DNA from: Amycolatopsis sp. WQ 127309
GTDB lineage: Bacteria > Actinomycetota > Actinomycetes > Mycobacteriales > Pseudonocardiaceae
Reading direction: 5' to 3'
Length of the DNA stretch: 64,000 bases
Assembly: GCF_023023025.1 (NCBI RefSeq)
Contig: NZ_CP095481.1
Location: 124,001-188,000, forward strand
The translations under genes were made by a program, and so were the position numbers. Below are positions 50,268 to 60,181 of the stretch, piece by piece. Under the pieces are notes generated by a model. That model was given only the letters and a program-made list of their open reading frames with translations. It was not told the DNA's origin and did no database searches. How positions within the stretch are numbered: position 1 is the first letter of the stretch; every line of letters begins with the position of its first letter.

Positions 50268-50983
50268 TCCTCATCCTCGGCGGCACGGGCGAAGCGCGGC
50301 AGCTCGCCTCGGACCTGACCAACCGCGGAGTGCGCGTCGTGTCTTCCCTGGCGGGACGCGTCGCGCGGCCACGGCTCCCGGTCGGCGAAGTGCGCGTAGG
50401 CGGCTTCGGCGGCGCGGAAGGCCTCGCGGCCTGGCTGCGCGAGAACGACGTACGCGCCGTCGTGGACGCGACGCACCCGTTCGCCGAGCGCATCGGCGCC
50501 AACGCGGCGAAGGCGGCCGAACTCACGAAGATCCCGCTGCTGCGGCTCGCCCGGCCCGGCTGGGAAGCCGGTGAAAACGACGTCTGGCACTGGGCGGACG
50601 ACCTCCCCGACGCCGCCAGGAAACTCCCCGGCCTGGGCAAACGCGTCTTCCTCACCAGCGGCCGCCAAGGGCTGCCCGCCTTCGCGCACCTCGACGACCT
50701 CTGGTTCCTGATCCGCTGCGTCGACCCGCCCGAACCGCCACTGCCCCGGCACCACGAACTGCTCCTCGCGCGCGGACCGTACGAAGTGGACAGCGAGCGC
50801 GAACTGCTCGCCCGGGTTGACGTCCTCGTCACGAAGGATTCCGGCGGCGACCTGACCAGTGCCAAACTCACAGCCGCCCGCGAGCTGGGCGTGCCCGTGC
50901 TGCTGGTCCGGCGACCGCCGAGGCCGGTGACCGAGACCGCCGCGACCGGGCCCGAGGCCGTCGAATGGGTGCTGAACCGATGA
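50264..50983 (+). CDS. cobK: precorrin-6A reductase
   Basis: A 239-residue NADPH-dependent reductase, MILILGGTGEARQLASDLTN at the N-terminus, with VVDATHPFAERIGANAAKAA, RVFLTSGRQGL, LLARGPYEVDSERELL and VLVTKDSGGDLTSAKLTAAR, followed by LGVPVLLVRRP. These match CobK/CbiJ, which reduces precorrin-6A at C18-C19. GTG start overlapping the oxidoreductase stop; its own stop overlaps the bluB ATG. Confidence 0.94.
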   Translation: MILILGGTGEARQLASDLTNRGVRVVSSLAGRVARPRLPVGEVRVGGFGGAEGLAAWLRENDVRAVVDATHPFAERIGANAAKAAELTKIPLLRLARPGWEAGENDVWHWADDLPDAARKLPGLGKRVFLTSGRQGLPAFAHLDDLWFLIRCVDPPEPPLPRHHELLLARGPYEVDSERELLARVDVLVTKDSGGDLTSAKLTAARELGVPVLLVRRPPRPVTETAATGPEAVEWVLNR

Positions 50984-51624
50984 TCGAAGAGTTCTACGAA
51001 GTCCTGCGCAAGCGCCGCGACGTCCGCGGCGAGTTCACCGGCGAGCCGATTCCCGAGGCGACGCTGATGCGGATCCTCGAAGCCGCGCACGCCGCGCCGA
51101 GCGTCGGGCTCAGCCAGCCGTGGGACTTCGTGCTGGTCGACGACCACGCGACCCGCGAGCGGTTCGCGAAGCACGTCCACGAGGAGCGGGACGTCTTCGC
51201 CGGACAGCTCGGCGAAGAGCGCGCCGGCACCTTCGCGAACATCAAGATCGAGGGCATCCTCGAGTCGAGCCTCGGCATCGTCGTCACCTACGACCCCGCG
51301 CGCGGCGCGCCCGACGTGCTCGGCCGGCACGCCATCGCCGACGCCGGCCTGTACTCGGTCTGCCTGGCCATCCAGAACCTCTGGCTGGCCGCGACCGCCG
51401 AGGGTCTCGGCGTCGGCTGGGTGAGCTTCTACCGCGAGCCGTTCCTGCGCGAACTGCTCGGCATCCCGGCCGGCGTGCGGCCCGTCGCGTGGCTGTGCAC
51501 CGGCCCGGTCAGCCGGCTCGAAACCGTGCCCGACCTGGAACGCCACGGGTGGCGCAGCCGCCGTCCCCTGGCCGGGGCGATACACCACGGGCGGTTCACG
51601 CCGCGTGACCCGGGGTCTGGGTGA
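50980..51624 (+). CDS. bluB: 5,6-dimethylbenzimidazole synthase
   Basis: A 214-residue flavin-destructase of the nitroreductase fold that makes the lower ligand of cobalamin from FMNH2 and oxygen. Recognisable segments are FYEVLRKRRDVRGEFTGEPI, ILEAAHAAPSVGLSQPWDFV and LWLAATAEGLGVGWVSFYRE, followed by PAGVRPVAWLCTGPV. The ATG at 50980 overlaps the cobK stop (ATGA). It is the last gene of the cobL-cobM-cobK run and fits an aerobic route, since BluB needs molecular oxygen. Confidence 0.94.
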   Translation: MIEEFYEVLRKRRDVRGEFTGEPIPEATLMRILEAAHAAPSVGLSQPWDFVLVDDHATRERFAKHVHEERDVFAGQLGEERAGTFANIKIEGILESSLGIVVTYDPARGAPDVLGRHAIADAGLYSVCLAIQNLWLAATAEGLGVGWVSFYREPFLRELLGIPAGVRPVAWLCTGPVSRLETVPDLERHGWRSRRPLAGAIHHGRFTPRDPGSG

Positions 51625-51657
51625 ACCGCCTCGGTCTGACCCGTTAGCGTTGCGCCG

Positions 51658-54600
51658 ATGCGTCTGATTGCCGTAGCGCTGGGGTTGCTCTCGGCCCTGT
51701 GCGCGCTGGCTTTCCCCTTCCTGCCGGTGGTGCAGGACACGGCGGAGGTCGTCTGGCCGACCGGCAGCGACACCCGCTCCGTCAACGCGCCCTTGACCGG
51801 GTACTGGGCCCAGGATCTGCGCGCCGAACTGCCGTGCGCGGCCGTCCGTTCGGTCGACGCCCGCACGAACGGCCCCGGCCTCCTGTTCGCCACCGTGCCC
51901 GACGGCCGCACCGACCCGAAGTCCGGCAAGGGCGTCGGGATGCAGCTGCGCGTCGACAACGGGGTGCTGATCGCCTCCAGCCAGGGCCAGCAGATCGCCC
52001 AGCAGCCGCTGCCGGCCGAGAAGTGCGACGTCGAGCTGGACGTCGACGCGAAGCAGATGACCCTGGCCGTCGCCGGGACGCCGGTGTTCCACGCCGACGG
52101 TGACGTCCGCCCGCGCGTGGTCGGCATCTACTCCTCGATCAACTCGAGCAAGGACCCGATCGCCGGGCTGCACGTCTCGGTCGTGCCGGACACGCGGTAC
52201 CAGACGTCGCCGACCGCGCTGAAGATCACCGTCGGCGTGCTGGCCGTGCTGTCGCTGATCGGCTGCATGATCGCGGTCTGGCGCCGCGACTCCGGCTTCG
52301 CCCGCCGCGCCCCGCGCTGGGCGCCGGTCGGCTGGTGGCGGCTGACGATGCGGGACGCCACGGTGATCGCCGCGCTCGGCGCGTGGGTCTTCATCGGGCC
52401 TGTGACCTCGGACGACGGCTACATCCTGACCATGGCGCGGGTCACCGAGCAGACCGGGTTCCTGACGAACTACCACCGCTGGTTCGGCGTCGCCGAGGCG
52501 CCGTTCGGCTGGTTTTACCACGTGTTCGAGCTGATGGCGCACGTCAGCGTGGTGCCGCCGTGGATCCGGCTGCCGTCGTTCCTGCTCGGCGTCCTGTGCT
52601 GGCTGCTGATCAGCCGCGAGGTCATGCCGCGCCTGGGCGCCCAGGTCCGCACCAGCCGCCCGGCCAGCTGGGCCGCGGCGACGGTGTTCCTGGTCTGGTG
52701 GATGCCCTACAACAACGGCGTCCGGCCGGAACCGGTCGCCGCGCTCGGCTCGCTGCTGGCGATCTGCGCCGTCGAACGCACCCTGGTGACGCGGCGGCTG
52801 CTGCCGCTGTGCCTCGGCCTGACCGCGGCCGGGTTCACCCTGGCCGCGACGCCGACCGGGCTGATCGCGGTGGCGCCGTACCTGGTCGCCGCGCGTCCGC
52901 TGTTCAAGCTGATCCGCCAGCGCGCCAACGAGAACGGCTGGCTGCCGGTGCTCGCGCCGGTCGCCGCGGCCGGGCTGCTCGTGCTGGTCGTGGTGTTCGC
53001 CGACCAGACGTTCGCGACGGTCCAGGAGGCGACCCGGATCCGCACCCAGGTCGGCCCGAACCTGTCGTGGTTCCAGGAGCTCGCGCGCTACCAGCTGCTG
53101 TTCGCCGACCTGCCGGACGGCTCGGCGCCACGCCGGTTCCCGGTGCTGCTGATCGTGCTGTGCACCGCCACCTGCCTGGTGATGCTGCTGCGCCGCGGCC
53201 GCATCCAGGGCGCGTCGCTCGGCCCCGCGCGCCGCCTGATCGGCACGACGGCGTTGTTCTTCCTGCTCCTGGCCCTGACGCCGACGAAGTGGACCCACCA
53301 CTTCGGCGCGTTCGCGGCGGTCGGGGCGTCGATGGCGGCGTTGACGGCCCTCGCGACCAGTTCGACGGTGCTGCGGTCCAAACGCAACCGCGCCGCGTTC
53401 CTGGCCGGGCTGCTGGTCGTCGGCGCGCTGGCCGCGACCGGGCCGAACACGTACTGGTTCGTCTCGCGCCTCGGCGTCCAGTGGACGAACGTGGCGCCGT
53501 CGATCGGCGGCATCCCGCTGTCCACGATCCTGCTGGTGGCGGCCGCGATCGCGGGGGTATACGCGTTCGTCGAGAACGTCCGCGCGCACCGGCCCACCGC
53601 CGCGCCACCGGTGCAGGAAGGCCGGTTGCGCGCGCTGCGGCTCGGCTCGCTGTCGCTGGTGGTGGTCTGCGGCCTGGTGGCGGGCGGCGAGTTCGTCACG
53701 ATGGCGTGGGCGATCCACAACCAGGCCGGCAGCTACAGCCTGGGCGCGGCGAACGTCGGGCACCTGTTCGGCAAGAGCTGCAACCTCTCCGACCACGTCA
53801 TGGTGGAGCGCGACGCGGCGACGAGCATCCTGCACCCGCAGTCCGAGCAGCGGACCGTCCCCGACGAGACCAAGCCGCCGGAGAACTCGCCGCTGCCCAA
53901 CCCCGACCGCGACAACGGCCGCGTCCAGACCGGCTTCCACACCCGCTCGGTCGACGACAAGGACCCCCTGGCGGAGCCGCCGCACGGGTTCACGCCGGAG
54001 AACGTGCCGATGTGGTCGAGCTACCTCGACCCCGAGACGCGCGCGGGCCGCCTGCGCAGCGACTGGTACGCGCTGACGGAGAAGCCCGCGGACGGCCAGG
54101 TCGTGGTGGCGACGGCGGGCGCGTCCCGCCGGCCGACGTCGGTCAGCCTCGACTACGGCGTCAACACCCCCGAGGGCGTGAAGATCCTGCGCAGCCAGTT
54201 CGTGCTCCCGCCGGGCGGGGGCACGGGTGGCTGGAACGACACCCGCATCAACCTGCGCGACCTCCCGCCGGAGACGAACGCGCTGCGCATCAACATCGTC
54301 GACAACGACCTCACGGAGGACGGCTGGATCGCGGCGTCGGCGCCGCGCGTCCCGACGTTCACGACGTTGACCGACAAGATCGGCTCGAAGCCGGTGTACA
54401 TCGACTGGCCGGCGTCGTTCGTGTACCCGTGCGCCCAGCCGGTGATGTCCCACGACGGGATCTCGCAGGTCCCGGAGTACCGCATCACGGCGGGCGGCCT
54501 GGCGGACGAGGCGGAGTGGGCGTCCTCGACCAACGGCGGCCCGATCGGCTGGCTCGAAGAGCTGGCTGAGGAGCCCGAGGTCCCGAGCTACCTGATCGGC

Positions 54601-54753
54601 CAGCCGAGCCAGTCGTGGGGCCAGCTGCTGCAGATCGAGCCGTTCACCGAAGGCATCGCCCCGACGGTGATCCACGGCGAGAAGACGGTCCCCGGCTGGT
54701 GGTCCCCGGGCCCAGGCCCGAGCCAGCCGAACGGCAAGGACCCCACCCGCTGA
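51658..54753 (+). CDS. Emb-family arabinosyltransferase
   Basis: A 1,031-residue polytopic glycosyltransferase of the GT-C class. It has an N-terminal signal/anchor helix, a lectin-like periplasmic domain (to about residue 185), then about a dozen membrane helices; the catalytic acidic pair is Asp252-Asp253 in GPVTSDDGYILTMARVTEQT. From about residue 690 there is a large periplasmic C-terminal domain with carbohydrate-binding character, ending PGWWSPGPGPSQPN. It adds arabinofuranosyl units to arabinogalactan or lipoarabinomannan. It lies 33 bp after bluB; no pathway link to corrin synthesis is apparent. Confidence 0.93.
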   Translation: MRLIAVALGLLSALCALAFPFLPVVQDTAEVVWPTGSDTRSVNAPLTGYWAQDLRAELPCAAVRSVDARTNGPGLLFATVPDGRTDPKSGKGVGMQLRVDNGVLIASSQGQQIAQQPLPAEKCDVELDVDAKQMTLAVAGTPVFHADGDVRPRVVGIYSSINSSKDPIAGLHVSVVPDTRYQTSPTALKITVGVLAVLSLIGCMIAVWRRDSGFARRAPRWAPVGWWRLTMRDATVIAALGAWVFIGPVTSDDGYILTMARVTEQTGFLTNYHRWFGVAEAPFGWFYHVFELMAHVSVVPPWIRLPSFLLGVLCWLLISREVMPRLGAQVRTSRPASWAAATVFLVWWMPYNNGVRPEPVAALGSLLAICAVERTLVTRRLLPLCLGLTAAGFTLAATPTGLIAVAPYLVAARPLFKLIRQRANENGWLPVLAPVAAAGLLVLVVVFADQTFATVQEATRIRTQVGPNLSWFQELARYQLLFADLPDGSAPRRFPVLLIVLCTATCLVMLLRRGRIQGASLGPARRLIGTTALFFLLLALTPTKWTHHFGAFAAVGASMAALTALATSSTVLRSKRNRAAFLAGLLVVGALAATGPNTYWFVSRLGVQWTNVAPSIGGIPLSTILLVAAAIAGVYAFVENVRAHRPTAAPPVQEGRLRALRLGSLSLVVVCGLVAGGEFVTMAWAIHNQAGSYSLGAANVGHLFGKSCNLSDHVMVERDAATSILHPQSEQRTVPDETKPPENSPLPNPDRDNGRVQTGFHTRSVDDKDPLAEPPHGFTPENVPMWSSYLDPETRAGRLRSDWYALTEKPADGQVVVATAGASRRPTSVSLDYGVNTPEGVKILRSQFVLPPGGGTGGWNDTRINLRDLPPETNALRINIVDNDLTEDGWIAASAPRVPTFTTLTDKIGSKPVYIDWPASFVYPCAQPVMSHDGISQVPEYRITAGGLADEAEWASSTNGGPIGWLEELAEEPEVPSYLIGQPSQSWGQLLQIEPFTEGIAPTVIHGEKTVPGWWSPGPGPSQPNGKDPTR

Positions 54754-54759
54754 CGTTGT

Positions 54760-54810
54760 CCGTGAAGGACTCCTTCCCGGCTCTTACGGCCGGTAAGGAG
54801 TCCTTCACGG
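54760..54810. terminator. long hairpin between the arabinosyltransferase and cobIJ genes
   Basis: CCGTGAAGGACTCCTT (54760-54775) pairs perfectly with 54795-54810; the 19-nt loop holds a second small stem around CTCTTACGGCC. It lies 6 bp after one stop codon and 3 bp before the convergent one, so it serves both. The CTTACGGC of the loop recurs in the hairpin at 14888-14933. Confidence 0.7.
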
Positions 54811-54813
54811 CTT

Positions 54814-56301
54814 TCAGTAGCTGCGGGGCGTCCAGACGATGCCGTTCTCCGCGCGGGTGCGGGACGAGCCCACGATCAGCAGGCAGCGCATGTCCACAGT
54901 GGACGGGTCCAGCTCGCCCAGCGTCGTGATCCGGACGTCCTCCTCCGGGCCGCCGACGTCCCGCGCCACCACGACCGGAGTCGACGGCGAGCGGTGCCGC
55001 AGCAAGACAGAGCGGGCGTCCGCGAGCTGGGTCGTACGAGTCCGCGAAGCCGGGTTGTACAGCGCCAGCACCAGATCCGCCGCGCCGGCCGCGTCCAAGC
55101 GCTTCTCGATGATCTCCCACGGCTTCAACCGATCCGACAGCGAGAGCACGCAGTAGTCGTGCCCCAGCGGCGCGCCGACCCGGGACGCCGCCGCCTGGGC
55201 CGCCGTCACGCCCGGGACGATCCGGACCCGGACGCCCGCGCCGTGACCCGAAGACACCTGCTCCAGCACCGCCGACGCCATCGCGAACACCCCCGGATCG
55301 CCCGAGGAGACCACGGCCACGCGAGCGCCGGAAGCGGCCAGCGACAACGCCTCCACCGCGCGGTCCGCCTCGACCCGGTTGCCCGACGCGTGCCGCTGCT
55401 GCCCGGCCTTCTGCGGCACCCGCGCGACGTACGGGCCGTACCCGACGATGTGTTCCGCCGCCTCCAGTTCGGCCGAGGCCTCCGGCGTCAGCCACTCCGG
55501 ACCGGCGGGCCCCAGCCCGACCACGACGACCTCGCCGGTGGCCGTCGAAGGAACCGGAGCGACCGCGGTAGCCTGACGAGACGCGTAAGCCGGCGAAGGC
55601 AGCAACGCCAGCGAGAAGTACGGCACCGAAGCGGGATCCACCGAAGCCAACGGCGAAATCCGCTGCTCCCCCCACGTCGCGCGCTCGATGTAGAACGCGT
55701 CGTCGAGCTTCCCGGCCTCCGCCAGCGCCTCCCGCACCGAACCGAACGTGCGTCCCAGCTTCACCACCGCCGCCGCGTCGGTGTCCGCGAGACGCCGGGC
55801 CAGTTCCGGCGCGGGCAGGGTGCCCGGCAGGATCGTCAGGACCTCGTCGCGCTGGACCAGCGGGCGGCCGAGCACCGACGACGCCGCGCTCACCGACGTC
55901 ACCCCCGGCACGACCACGGCGGCGAACCGGCCGGAAAGCCGTTCGTGCATGTACATGTACGAGCCGTAGAAGAACGGATCGCCTTCGCAGAGCACCACGA
56001 CGTCGCGGCCCGCGTCCAGGTGCTCGGCGAGCCGTTTCGCGCTCAGCTCGTAGAAGTCCGCGATCGCGCCCTCGTAGCCGCCGGGGTGGTCGGTCGTCTC
56101 GGTCGTGACCGGGTAGACGAGCTTCTCCTCGATCTGCCCCGCACGCAGGTACGGCTCGGCCACCGACCGCGCGATGCTCCGGCCGTGCCGCGCGCTGTGG
56201 TACGCGATCACCGCGGCTTCCGAGATCAGCCGCGCGGCCTTGACCGTCATGAGTTCCGGGTCGCCGGGGCCGAGCCCGACGCCGTACAGCGTGCCGGTCA
56301 T
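54814..56301 (-). CDS. cobIJ: fused precorrin-2 C20- and precorrin-3B C17-methyltransferase
   Basis: A 495-residue fusion of two SAM-dependent methyltransferases. The N-terminal half is CobI-like ([59 protein letters not shown]); from about residue 260 the CobJ half follows ([60 protein letters not shown]). This order matches the CobIJ fusion known from mycobacteria. It makes precorrin-3A and precorrin-4. The ATG overlaps the cobH stop (ATGA). Confidence 0.95.
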   Translation of the reverse strand: MTGTLYGVGLGPGDPELMTVKAARLISEAAVIAYHSARHGRSIARSVAEPYLRAGQIEEKLVYPVTTETTDHPGGYEGAIADFYELSAKRLAEHLDAGRDVVVLCEGDPFFYGSYMYMHERLSGRFAAVVVPGVTSVSAASSVLGRPLVQRDEVLTILPGTLPAPELARRLADTDAAAVVKLGRTFGSVREALAEAGKLDDAFYIERATWGEQRISPLASVDPASVPYFSLALLPSPAYASRQATAVAPVPSTATGEVVVVGLGPAGPEWLTPEASAELEAAEHIVGYGPYVARVPQKAGQQRHASGNRVEADRAVEALSLAASGARVAVVSSGDPGVFAMASAVLEQVSSGHGAGVRVRIVPGVTAAQAAASRVGAPLGHDYCVLSLSDRLKPWEIIEKRLDAAGAADLVLALYNPASRTRTTQLADARSVLLRHRSPSTPVVVARDVGGPEEDVRITTLGELDPSTVDMRCLLIVGSSRTRAENGIVWTPRSY

Positions 56302-56921
56302 TCTTCGGTGCTCGCCAACGCGTTGATCGCGGCGACGGCCATCGCGCTGCCGCCACGACGTCCGTGCACCACCAGGTACGGCGCGGGTGCCCGCTTCGCC
56401 AGCTCTACTTTGGACTCCGCCGCGCCGACGAACCCGACCGGCACGCCGATGATCGCCGCCGGCGCTCCGGCGCCTTCGTCCAGGATCTCCAGCAAGCGGA
56501 ACAGCGCGGTCGGCGCGTTGCCGATCGCCACGACCGAGCCGGGCAGCTTGTCACGCCACAGTTCCAAGGCCGCCGCCGAACGCGTCGTGCCCATCCGCTC
56601 GGCGAGGCCGGGCACGCTGGGGTCCGACAGCGTGCAGACGACTTCGTTGCCCGCGGGCAGGCGACGCCGGGTGACGCCGCTGGCGATCATCTGCGCGTCG
56701 CACAGGATCGGCGCGCCCGCCTCCAGCGCGGCACGGCCGGACTCGACGACGTCGAGGGTGTACCGCACGTCGTCGACCAGATCGACCATGCCGCAGGCGT
56801 GGATCATCCGGACCGCCAGGCCGGCCACGTCGTCGGGCAGGATCGCCAGGTCCGCTTCCTCGCGGATCGTGGCGAACGAGTGCCGGTAGATCTCGGCACC
56901 GTCCCGCAGGTAGTCGATCAC
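56298..56921 (-). CDS. cobH: precorrin-8X methylmutase
   Basis: A 207-residue enzyme that moves the C11 methyl group to C12, giving hydrogenobyrinic acid. The catalytic His is His41 in [20 protein letters not shown]; also typical are [29 protein letters not shown] and [20 protein letters not shown]. The GTG at 56921 overlaps the cobG stop (GTGA) and has AAAGGA before it. It sits in the cobG-cobH-cobIJ operon. Confidence 0.95.
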   Translation of the reverse strand: MIDYLRDGAEIYRHSFATIREEADLAILPDDVAGLAVRMIHACGMVDLVDDVRYTLDVVESGRAALEAGAPILCDAQMIASGVTRRRLPAGNEVVCTLSDPSVPGLAERMGTTRSAAALELWRDKLPGSVVAIGNAPTALFRLLEILDEGAGAPAAIIGVPVGFVGAAESKVELAKRAPAPYLVVHGRRGGSAMAVAAINALASTEE

Positions 56922-57982
56922 AGCGTTCCTTTCAGCTCTTCGAACGGCACCCACCGGCCGTCGACCCGGTAGCCGCCCGCTTCGGCGACAACGTCCACAG
57001 TGGACTGCGACGGCTTCCCGCACCGCCGCTCACAGCCCGAGAAGTGCGCGCGCAGCCCGGACCGGAACACGGCGTCGGCGCGGACGTCGGCGCGCGACTT
57101 CGCGCAGCCCGGACGGCCGATGCACGCGCTGGTCCCCAGGGGCTCGCCACCGAAGCCGAGCCGCTCGAAGACATCGGCGGGCGCGTCCGGCAGCACCACG
57201 GACTTCCACGGCGTGACCACCGCCGGCCCGCAGGAGGCCAGCGCGCGGGCCTGCGCGGCCGAGAGCTGCCCGAACCGCGGGATCACCCCCGCGGCGGACG
57301 CGGACAGCATCCCGACCGGGACCTGAACGTCGACCCGCGGCACCGGCGCCCCGCGCCACGCCGGGTCGTCCAGCTCGGCGACGCGCCAAGCGGACCCGCG
57401 CACCCGGAGGAACTCCAGCGCGACGTCGATCAGCGTCGAGACGGCGTCAGCCAGAGCCACGCGACGTCCGGTGTCACCGCCCGCGAGCAGCAGGGTTCCT
57501 TCGGAGGGACCGGTCGCGCGCCAGCAGACGTCGGCGCCTTCGCCGGCCACGTCACCACGTCCGTCGTCGAACGCGAAGAGGAACCGCCCGGGCAGCGACG
57601 CCAGCTCCGGCGTCGCGCACAGGACGGCGTCGAGCGCGGCCGCCAGCCCGCGGACGTCGGCGAGCCCGCCGGTCAGGCCGCTCAGCGGCGAGGCGAGGAC
57701 GTTCCGGACCCGCTCGTGCGACGGCGACGGCAGCAGGCCCGCGTCGGCCAGCCGGCCCGCGAGGCCGGGCCGGGTCACCCCGCGCAGCTGGACGTTGCCG
57801 CGCGAGGTCAGGTGGAGGTCGCCGTCGCCGCACGCCTCGGCGCAGTCGGCCAGCGCCCGCAGCTGCACGGCGGAAACCGCACCCCCGGGCAGCCGCACCC
57901 GCGCCAACGGGCCGTCCGCGGCGTCGTGGGTGGCGAAAACACCGGGGCACGCGTCGGCTCGCACACGCGCGGGGGTCGGCAT
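56918..57982 (-). CDS. cobG: precorrin-3B synthase
   Basis: A 354-residue Fe-S protein of the nitrite/sulfite reductase superfamily. The ferredoxin-like half-domain contains [20 protein letters not shown]; the [4Fe-4S] ligands are in [14 protein letters not shown] and [12 protein letters not shown]. It introduces the C20 hydroxyl and lactone with molecular oxygen, defining the aerobic pathway. ATG at 57982 gives [20 protein letters not shown]; no ribosome binding site is visible, so the mRNA may be leaderless. First gene of cobG-cobH-cobIJ. Confidence 0.93.
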   Translation of the reverse strand: MPTPARVRADACPGVFATHDAADGPLARVRLPGGAVSAVQLRALADCAEACGDGDLHLTSRGNVQLRGVTRPGLAGRLADAGLLPSPSHERVRNVLASPLSGLTGGLADVRGLAAALDAVLCATPELASLPGRFLFAFDDGRGDVAGEGADVCWRATGPSEGTLLLAGGDTGRRVALADAVSTLIDVALEFLRVRGSAWRVAELDDPAWRGAPVPRVDVQVPVGMLSASAAGVIPRFGQLSAAQARALASCGPAVVTPWKSVVLPDAPADVFERLGFGGEPLGTSACIGRPGCAKSRADVRADAVFRSGLRAHFSGCERRCGKPSQSTVDVVAEAGGYRVDGRWVPFEELKGTL

Positions 57983-57986
57983 GAGG

Positions 57987-58301
57987 TCACTGTAACTCGC
58001 GGTTCCCGGGCTCCCTCGCGGCCGGACGCGGGCGCAGCACGGCCGTTCCGGCGTCCAGGTCCACGTCACGCCGGGGAGGCGCGCCGTCGGCGTCCTGCTC
58101 GACGAGCATGGACATCGTTTCCCGGTGTTCCAGCTCACGCCGCTTGGTGCCGTAGAGGAACGCGGTGGTCTCTTCGACGTAGGTCGCGGACAGCCGCGCC
58201 TTGAACCGCGAGCCGTTCTTGCGCGGCCGCAGCTCGATCGCGGCCATGACCAGCAGGATCACCACGCCGCCCGGAAGGGCCAGCCCCAGCCAAGTTCCCA
58301 T
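57987..58301 (-). CDS. small membrane protein, DUF6191-like
   Basis: A 104-residue protein with one N-terminal membrane helix (LGLALPGGVVILLVMAAIEL) and a basic, then acidic, cytoplasmic tail containing RPRKNGSRFKARLSATYVEE and FLYGTKRRELEHRETMSML. This resembles the DUF6191 family of actinobacteria; the function is unknown. The ATG at 58301 has no strong ribosome binding site. It lies 4 bp upstream of cobG in the same direction, so the two may be transcribed together, and it is divergent from the ABC transporter. Confidence 0.65.
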   Translation of the reverse strand: MGTWLGLALPGGVVILLVMAAIELRPRKNGSRFKARLSATYVEETTAFLYGTKRRELEHRETMSMLVEQDADGAPPRRDVDLDAGTAVLRPRPAAREPGNRELQ

Positions 58302-58358
58302 GCACCGCGAACCGGATGACCGCCGGTCAAGTTCCGGGTACCCCACAAGTCCGACCGA

Positions 58359-58378
58359 ATGTAGCAGGTGTGCTACAT
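58359..58378. promoter_or_regulatory. palindromic operator of the ABC transporter operon
   Basis: ATGTAGCA (58359-58366) and TGCTACAT (58371-58378) are exact complements around GGTG. The site is 31 bp upstream of the ABC gene ATG, in the gap to the divergent DUF6191 gene. The XRE regulator encoded as the last gene of the operon is a natural candidate to bind it. Confidence 0.55.
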
Positions 58379-58409
58379 TCGATCGCATCAGTCGGATGGG
58401 GGTCAGGTC

Positions 58410-59336
58410 ATGAGAGATCCAGCGGATCCCGTGGTCCGCGTGAGCGGGCTGCGGATGCGCTACGGCGCGAACGACGTCCTGCACGGCGTCGGGTTCGAGG
58501 CGTACCGGGGTGAGGTCGTGTGCCTGCTCGGGCCGAACGGCGCGGGCAAGACCACGACGATCGAGATCCTCGAGGGCTTCCGGATGCGGTCGGCCGGCGA
58601 GGTGAGCGTGCTGGGCGTCGACCCGGCCCACGGCGGCGAGGACTGGCGGGCCCGCCTGGGGGTCGTGCTCCAGTCCTGGCGCGACCACGGGAAGTGGCGC
58701 GTCCGCGAACTGCTCGCCCACCTCGGCCGGTACTACGCGCCGTACTCGACACCGGCGTGCACGCGGCCGTGGGACGCCGACGAGCTGATCGCGGCGGTCG
58801 GGCTCACCGACCACGCGCACAAGAAGATCAAGACCCTTTCGGGTGGCCAGCGCCGGCGGCTGGACGTCGCGATCGGCATCGTCGGCCGGCCGGAGCTGCT
58901 CTTCCTCGACGAGCCCACCGCGGGCTTCGACCCGGAGGCCCGGCGCGAGTTCCACGACCTGGTGCACCGGCTGTCCGACGAGCTGGACACCACGATCCTG
59001 CTGACCACGCACGACCTCGACGAAGCCGAGAAGCTGGCCGACCGGATCCTCATCCTCAACGGCGGCCGGATCATCGCCGACGGCTCGGCCGACGCGCTGA
59101 GCCGGCAGATCGCCGGCGAGGCCGAGGTCCGCTGGACGATCGACGGCCGGCACTTCGTCCACTCGACGACCGAGGCCACGAAGTACGTCCACGACCTGTT
59201 CAAGCAGCACGGCGAGGCGGTGGCGGATCTCGAAGTCCGCCGCGCGTCGCTGGAGGACACCTACATGACACTCGTCCACCGCGCCGAAACCGACGGCGAG
59301 ACGGAACTCGGCCTCCAGGAAGCGGGTGCGCGATGA
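58410..59336 (+). CDS. ABC transporter ATP-binding protein, drug-export (DrrA) type
   Basis: A 308-residue ATPase. Walker A is LLGPNGAGKTTTIEILEGF, the signature motif LSGGQRRRLDVAIGIVGRPE, Walker B ELLFLDEPTAGFDPEARREF and the H-loop LLTTHDLDEAEKLA. The C-terminal 70 residues resemble the regulatory tail of DrrA-like exporters. The ATG at 58410 has GGGGGTCAGG in front. Its stop overlaps the permease ATG (ATGA). It powers export of an unknown compound with that permease. Confidence 0.92.
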   Translation: MRDPADPVVRVSGLRMRYGANDVLHGVGFEAYRGEVVCLLGPNGAGKTTTIEILEGFRMRSAGEVSVLGVDPAHGGEDWRARLGVVLQSWRDHGKWRVRELLAHLGRYYAPYSTPACTRPWDADELIAAVGLTDHAHKKIKTLSGGQRRRLDVAIGIVGRPELLFLDEPTAGFDPEARREFHDLVHRLSDELDTTILLTTHDLDEAEKLADRILILNGGRIIADGSADALSRQIAGEAEVRWTIDGRHFVHSTTEATKYVHDLFKQHGEAVADLEVRRASLEDTYMTLVHRAETDGETELGLQEAGAR

Positions 59337-60178
59337 ACACCGTCGCGGTGCGGGCCGGGCTGGCCCGCGGCTGGATCGAGTTCAAGCAGACCTGGACCAA
59401 CCGCGAGGACCTGGTCGGCCAGATCGTCTTCGCCGCGCTCTTCCTCGGCGTGGTGTTCTTCATGCGCGACGCGACGGTGCCCGGCACCGGGTTCTCCCTC
59501 GGCGCGGCGACCGTGCCCGGCGTGCTCGGCGCCGGGATCGTGTTCACCGGGCTCACCGGCGCGGCGAGCTACCTGGTCATCGACCGCGAGGACGGCACGC
59601 TGCTGCGGGCGAAGGCGACGCCGAACGGCATGCTCGGCTACCTGGTCGGGAAGACCACGACGCTGTCGCTCGGGCAGGGGGCGTCGCTGCTGGTGGTCCT
59701 GATCCCGTGCCTGTTCCTGTACCCGTCGCTGGGGCCCGACGGCCTCTGGTCCTACCTGCACCTGCTGGGCGTGCTGGTACTGGGGCTGTTCGCGACCCTG
59801 CCGATCGGGGCCGCGCTGGGTTCGCTGATCAGCAGCCCGCGGTCGACGGGGCTGATCGTGCTGCCGGTCATGGGGCTGGGCGCGATCTCCGGGATCTTCT
59901 ACCCGGTGATCGCGCTGCCGGTCTGGGTCCAGGGCATCGCGCAGGTGTTCCCGATGTACTGGCTGGGCCTCGGCATGCGCTCGGCGCTGCTGCCGGACAG
60001 CGCGGTCGTCGCCGAGATCGGCCATTCGTGGCGGCCGTTGCCGACCCTCGCCGTGCTCGTCGCGTGGTCCGTGATCGGATTGGCCCTGGCCCCGGTCCTG
60101 CTCCGCCGCATGGCGCGGCGCGAGTCGGGTTCGTCGGTGGCCGAACGGCGGGAGAAGGCCATGCAGCGTGTGGGGTGA
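59333..60178 (+). CDS. ABC-2 type transporter permease
   Basis: A 281-residue membrane protein with six predicted helices, starting MNTVAVRAGLARGWIEFKQT. Recognisable are ELVxGQIVF-like DLVGQIVFAALFLGVVFFMR, YLVIDREDGTLLRAKATPNG typical of DrrB-like permeases, and GLIVLPVMGLGAISGIFYPV near the fifth helix. It pairs with the ATPase encoded just upstream, coupled by a 4-nt overlap, and precedes the XRE gene by 3 bp. Confidence 0.9.
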   Translation: MNTVAVRAGLARGWIEFKQTWTNREDLVGQIVFAALFLGVVFFMRDATVPGTGFSLGAATVPGVLGAGIVFTGLTGAASYLVIDREDGTLLRAKATPNGMLGYLVGKTTTLSLGQGASLLVVLIPCLFLYPSLGPDGLWSYLHLLGVLVLGLFATLPIGAALGSLISSPRSTGLIVLPVMGLGAISGIFYPVIALPVWVQGIAQVFPMYWLGLGMRSALLPDSAVVAEIGHSWRPLPTLAVLVAWSVIGLALAPVLLRRMARRESGSSVAERREKAMQRVG

Positions 60179-60181
60179 GTC

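Noticed and set aside
50101..54675. A 1,524-codon open frame on the minus strand opposite the arabinosyltransferase and neighbouring genes
   Set aside because: It mirrors the codon structure of well supported plus-strand genes, is rich in Arg, Gly, Pro and His without domain motifs, and results from very high third-position GC.
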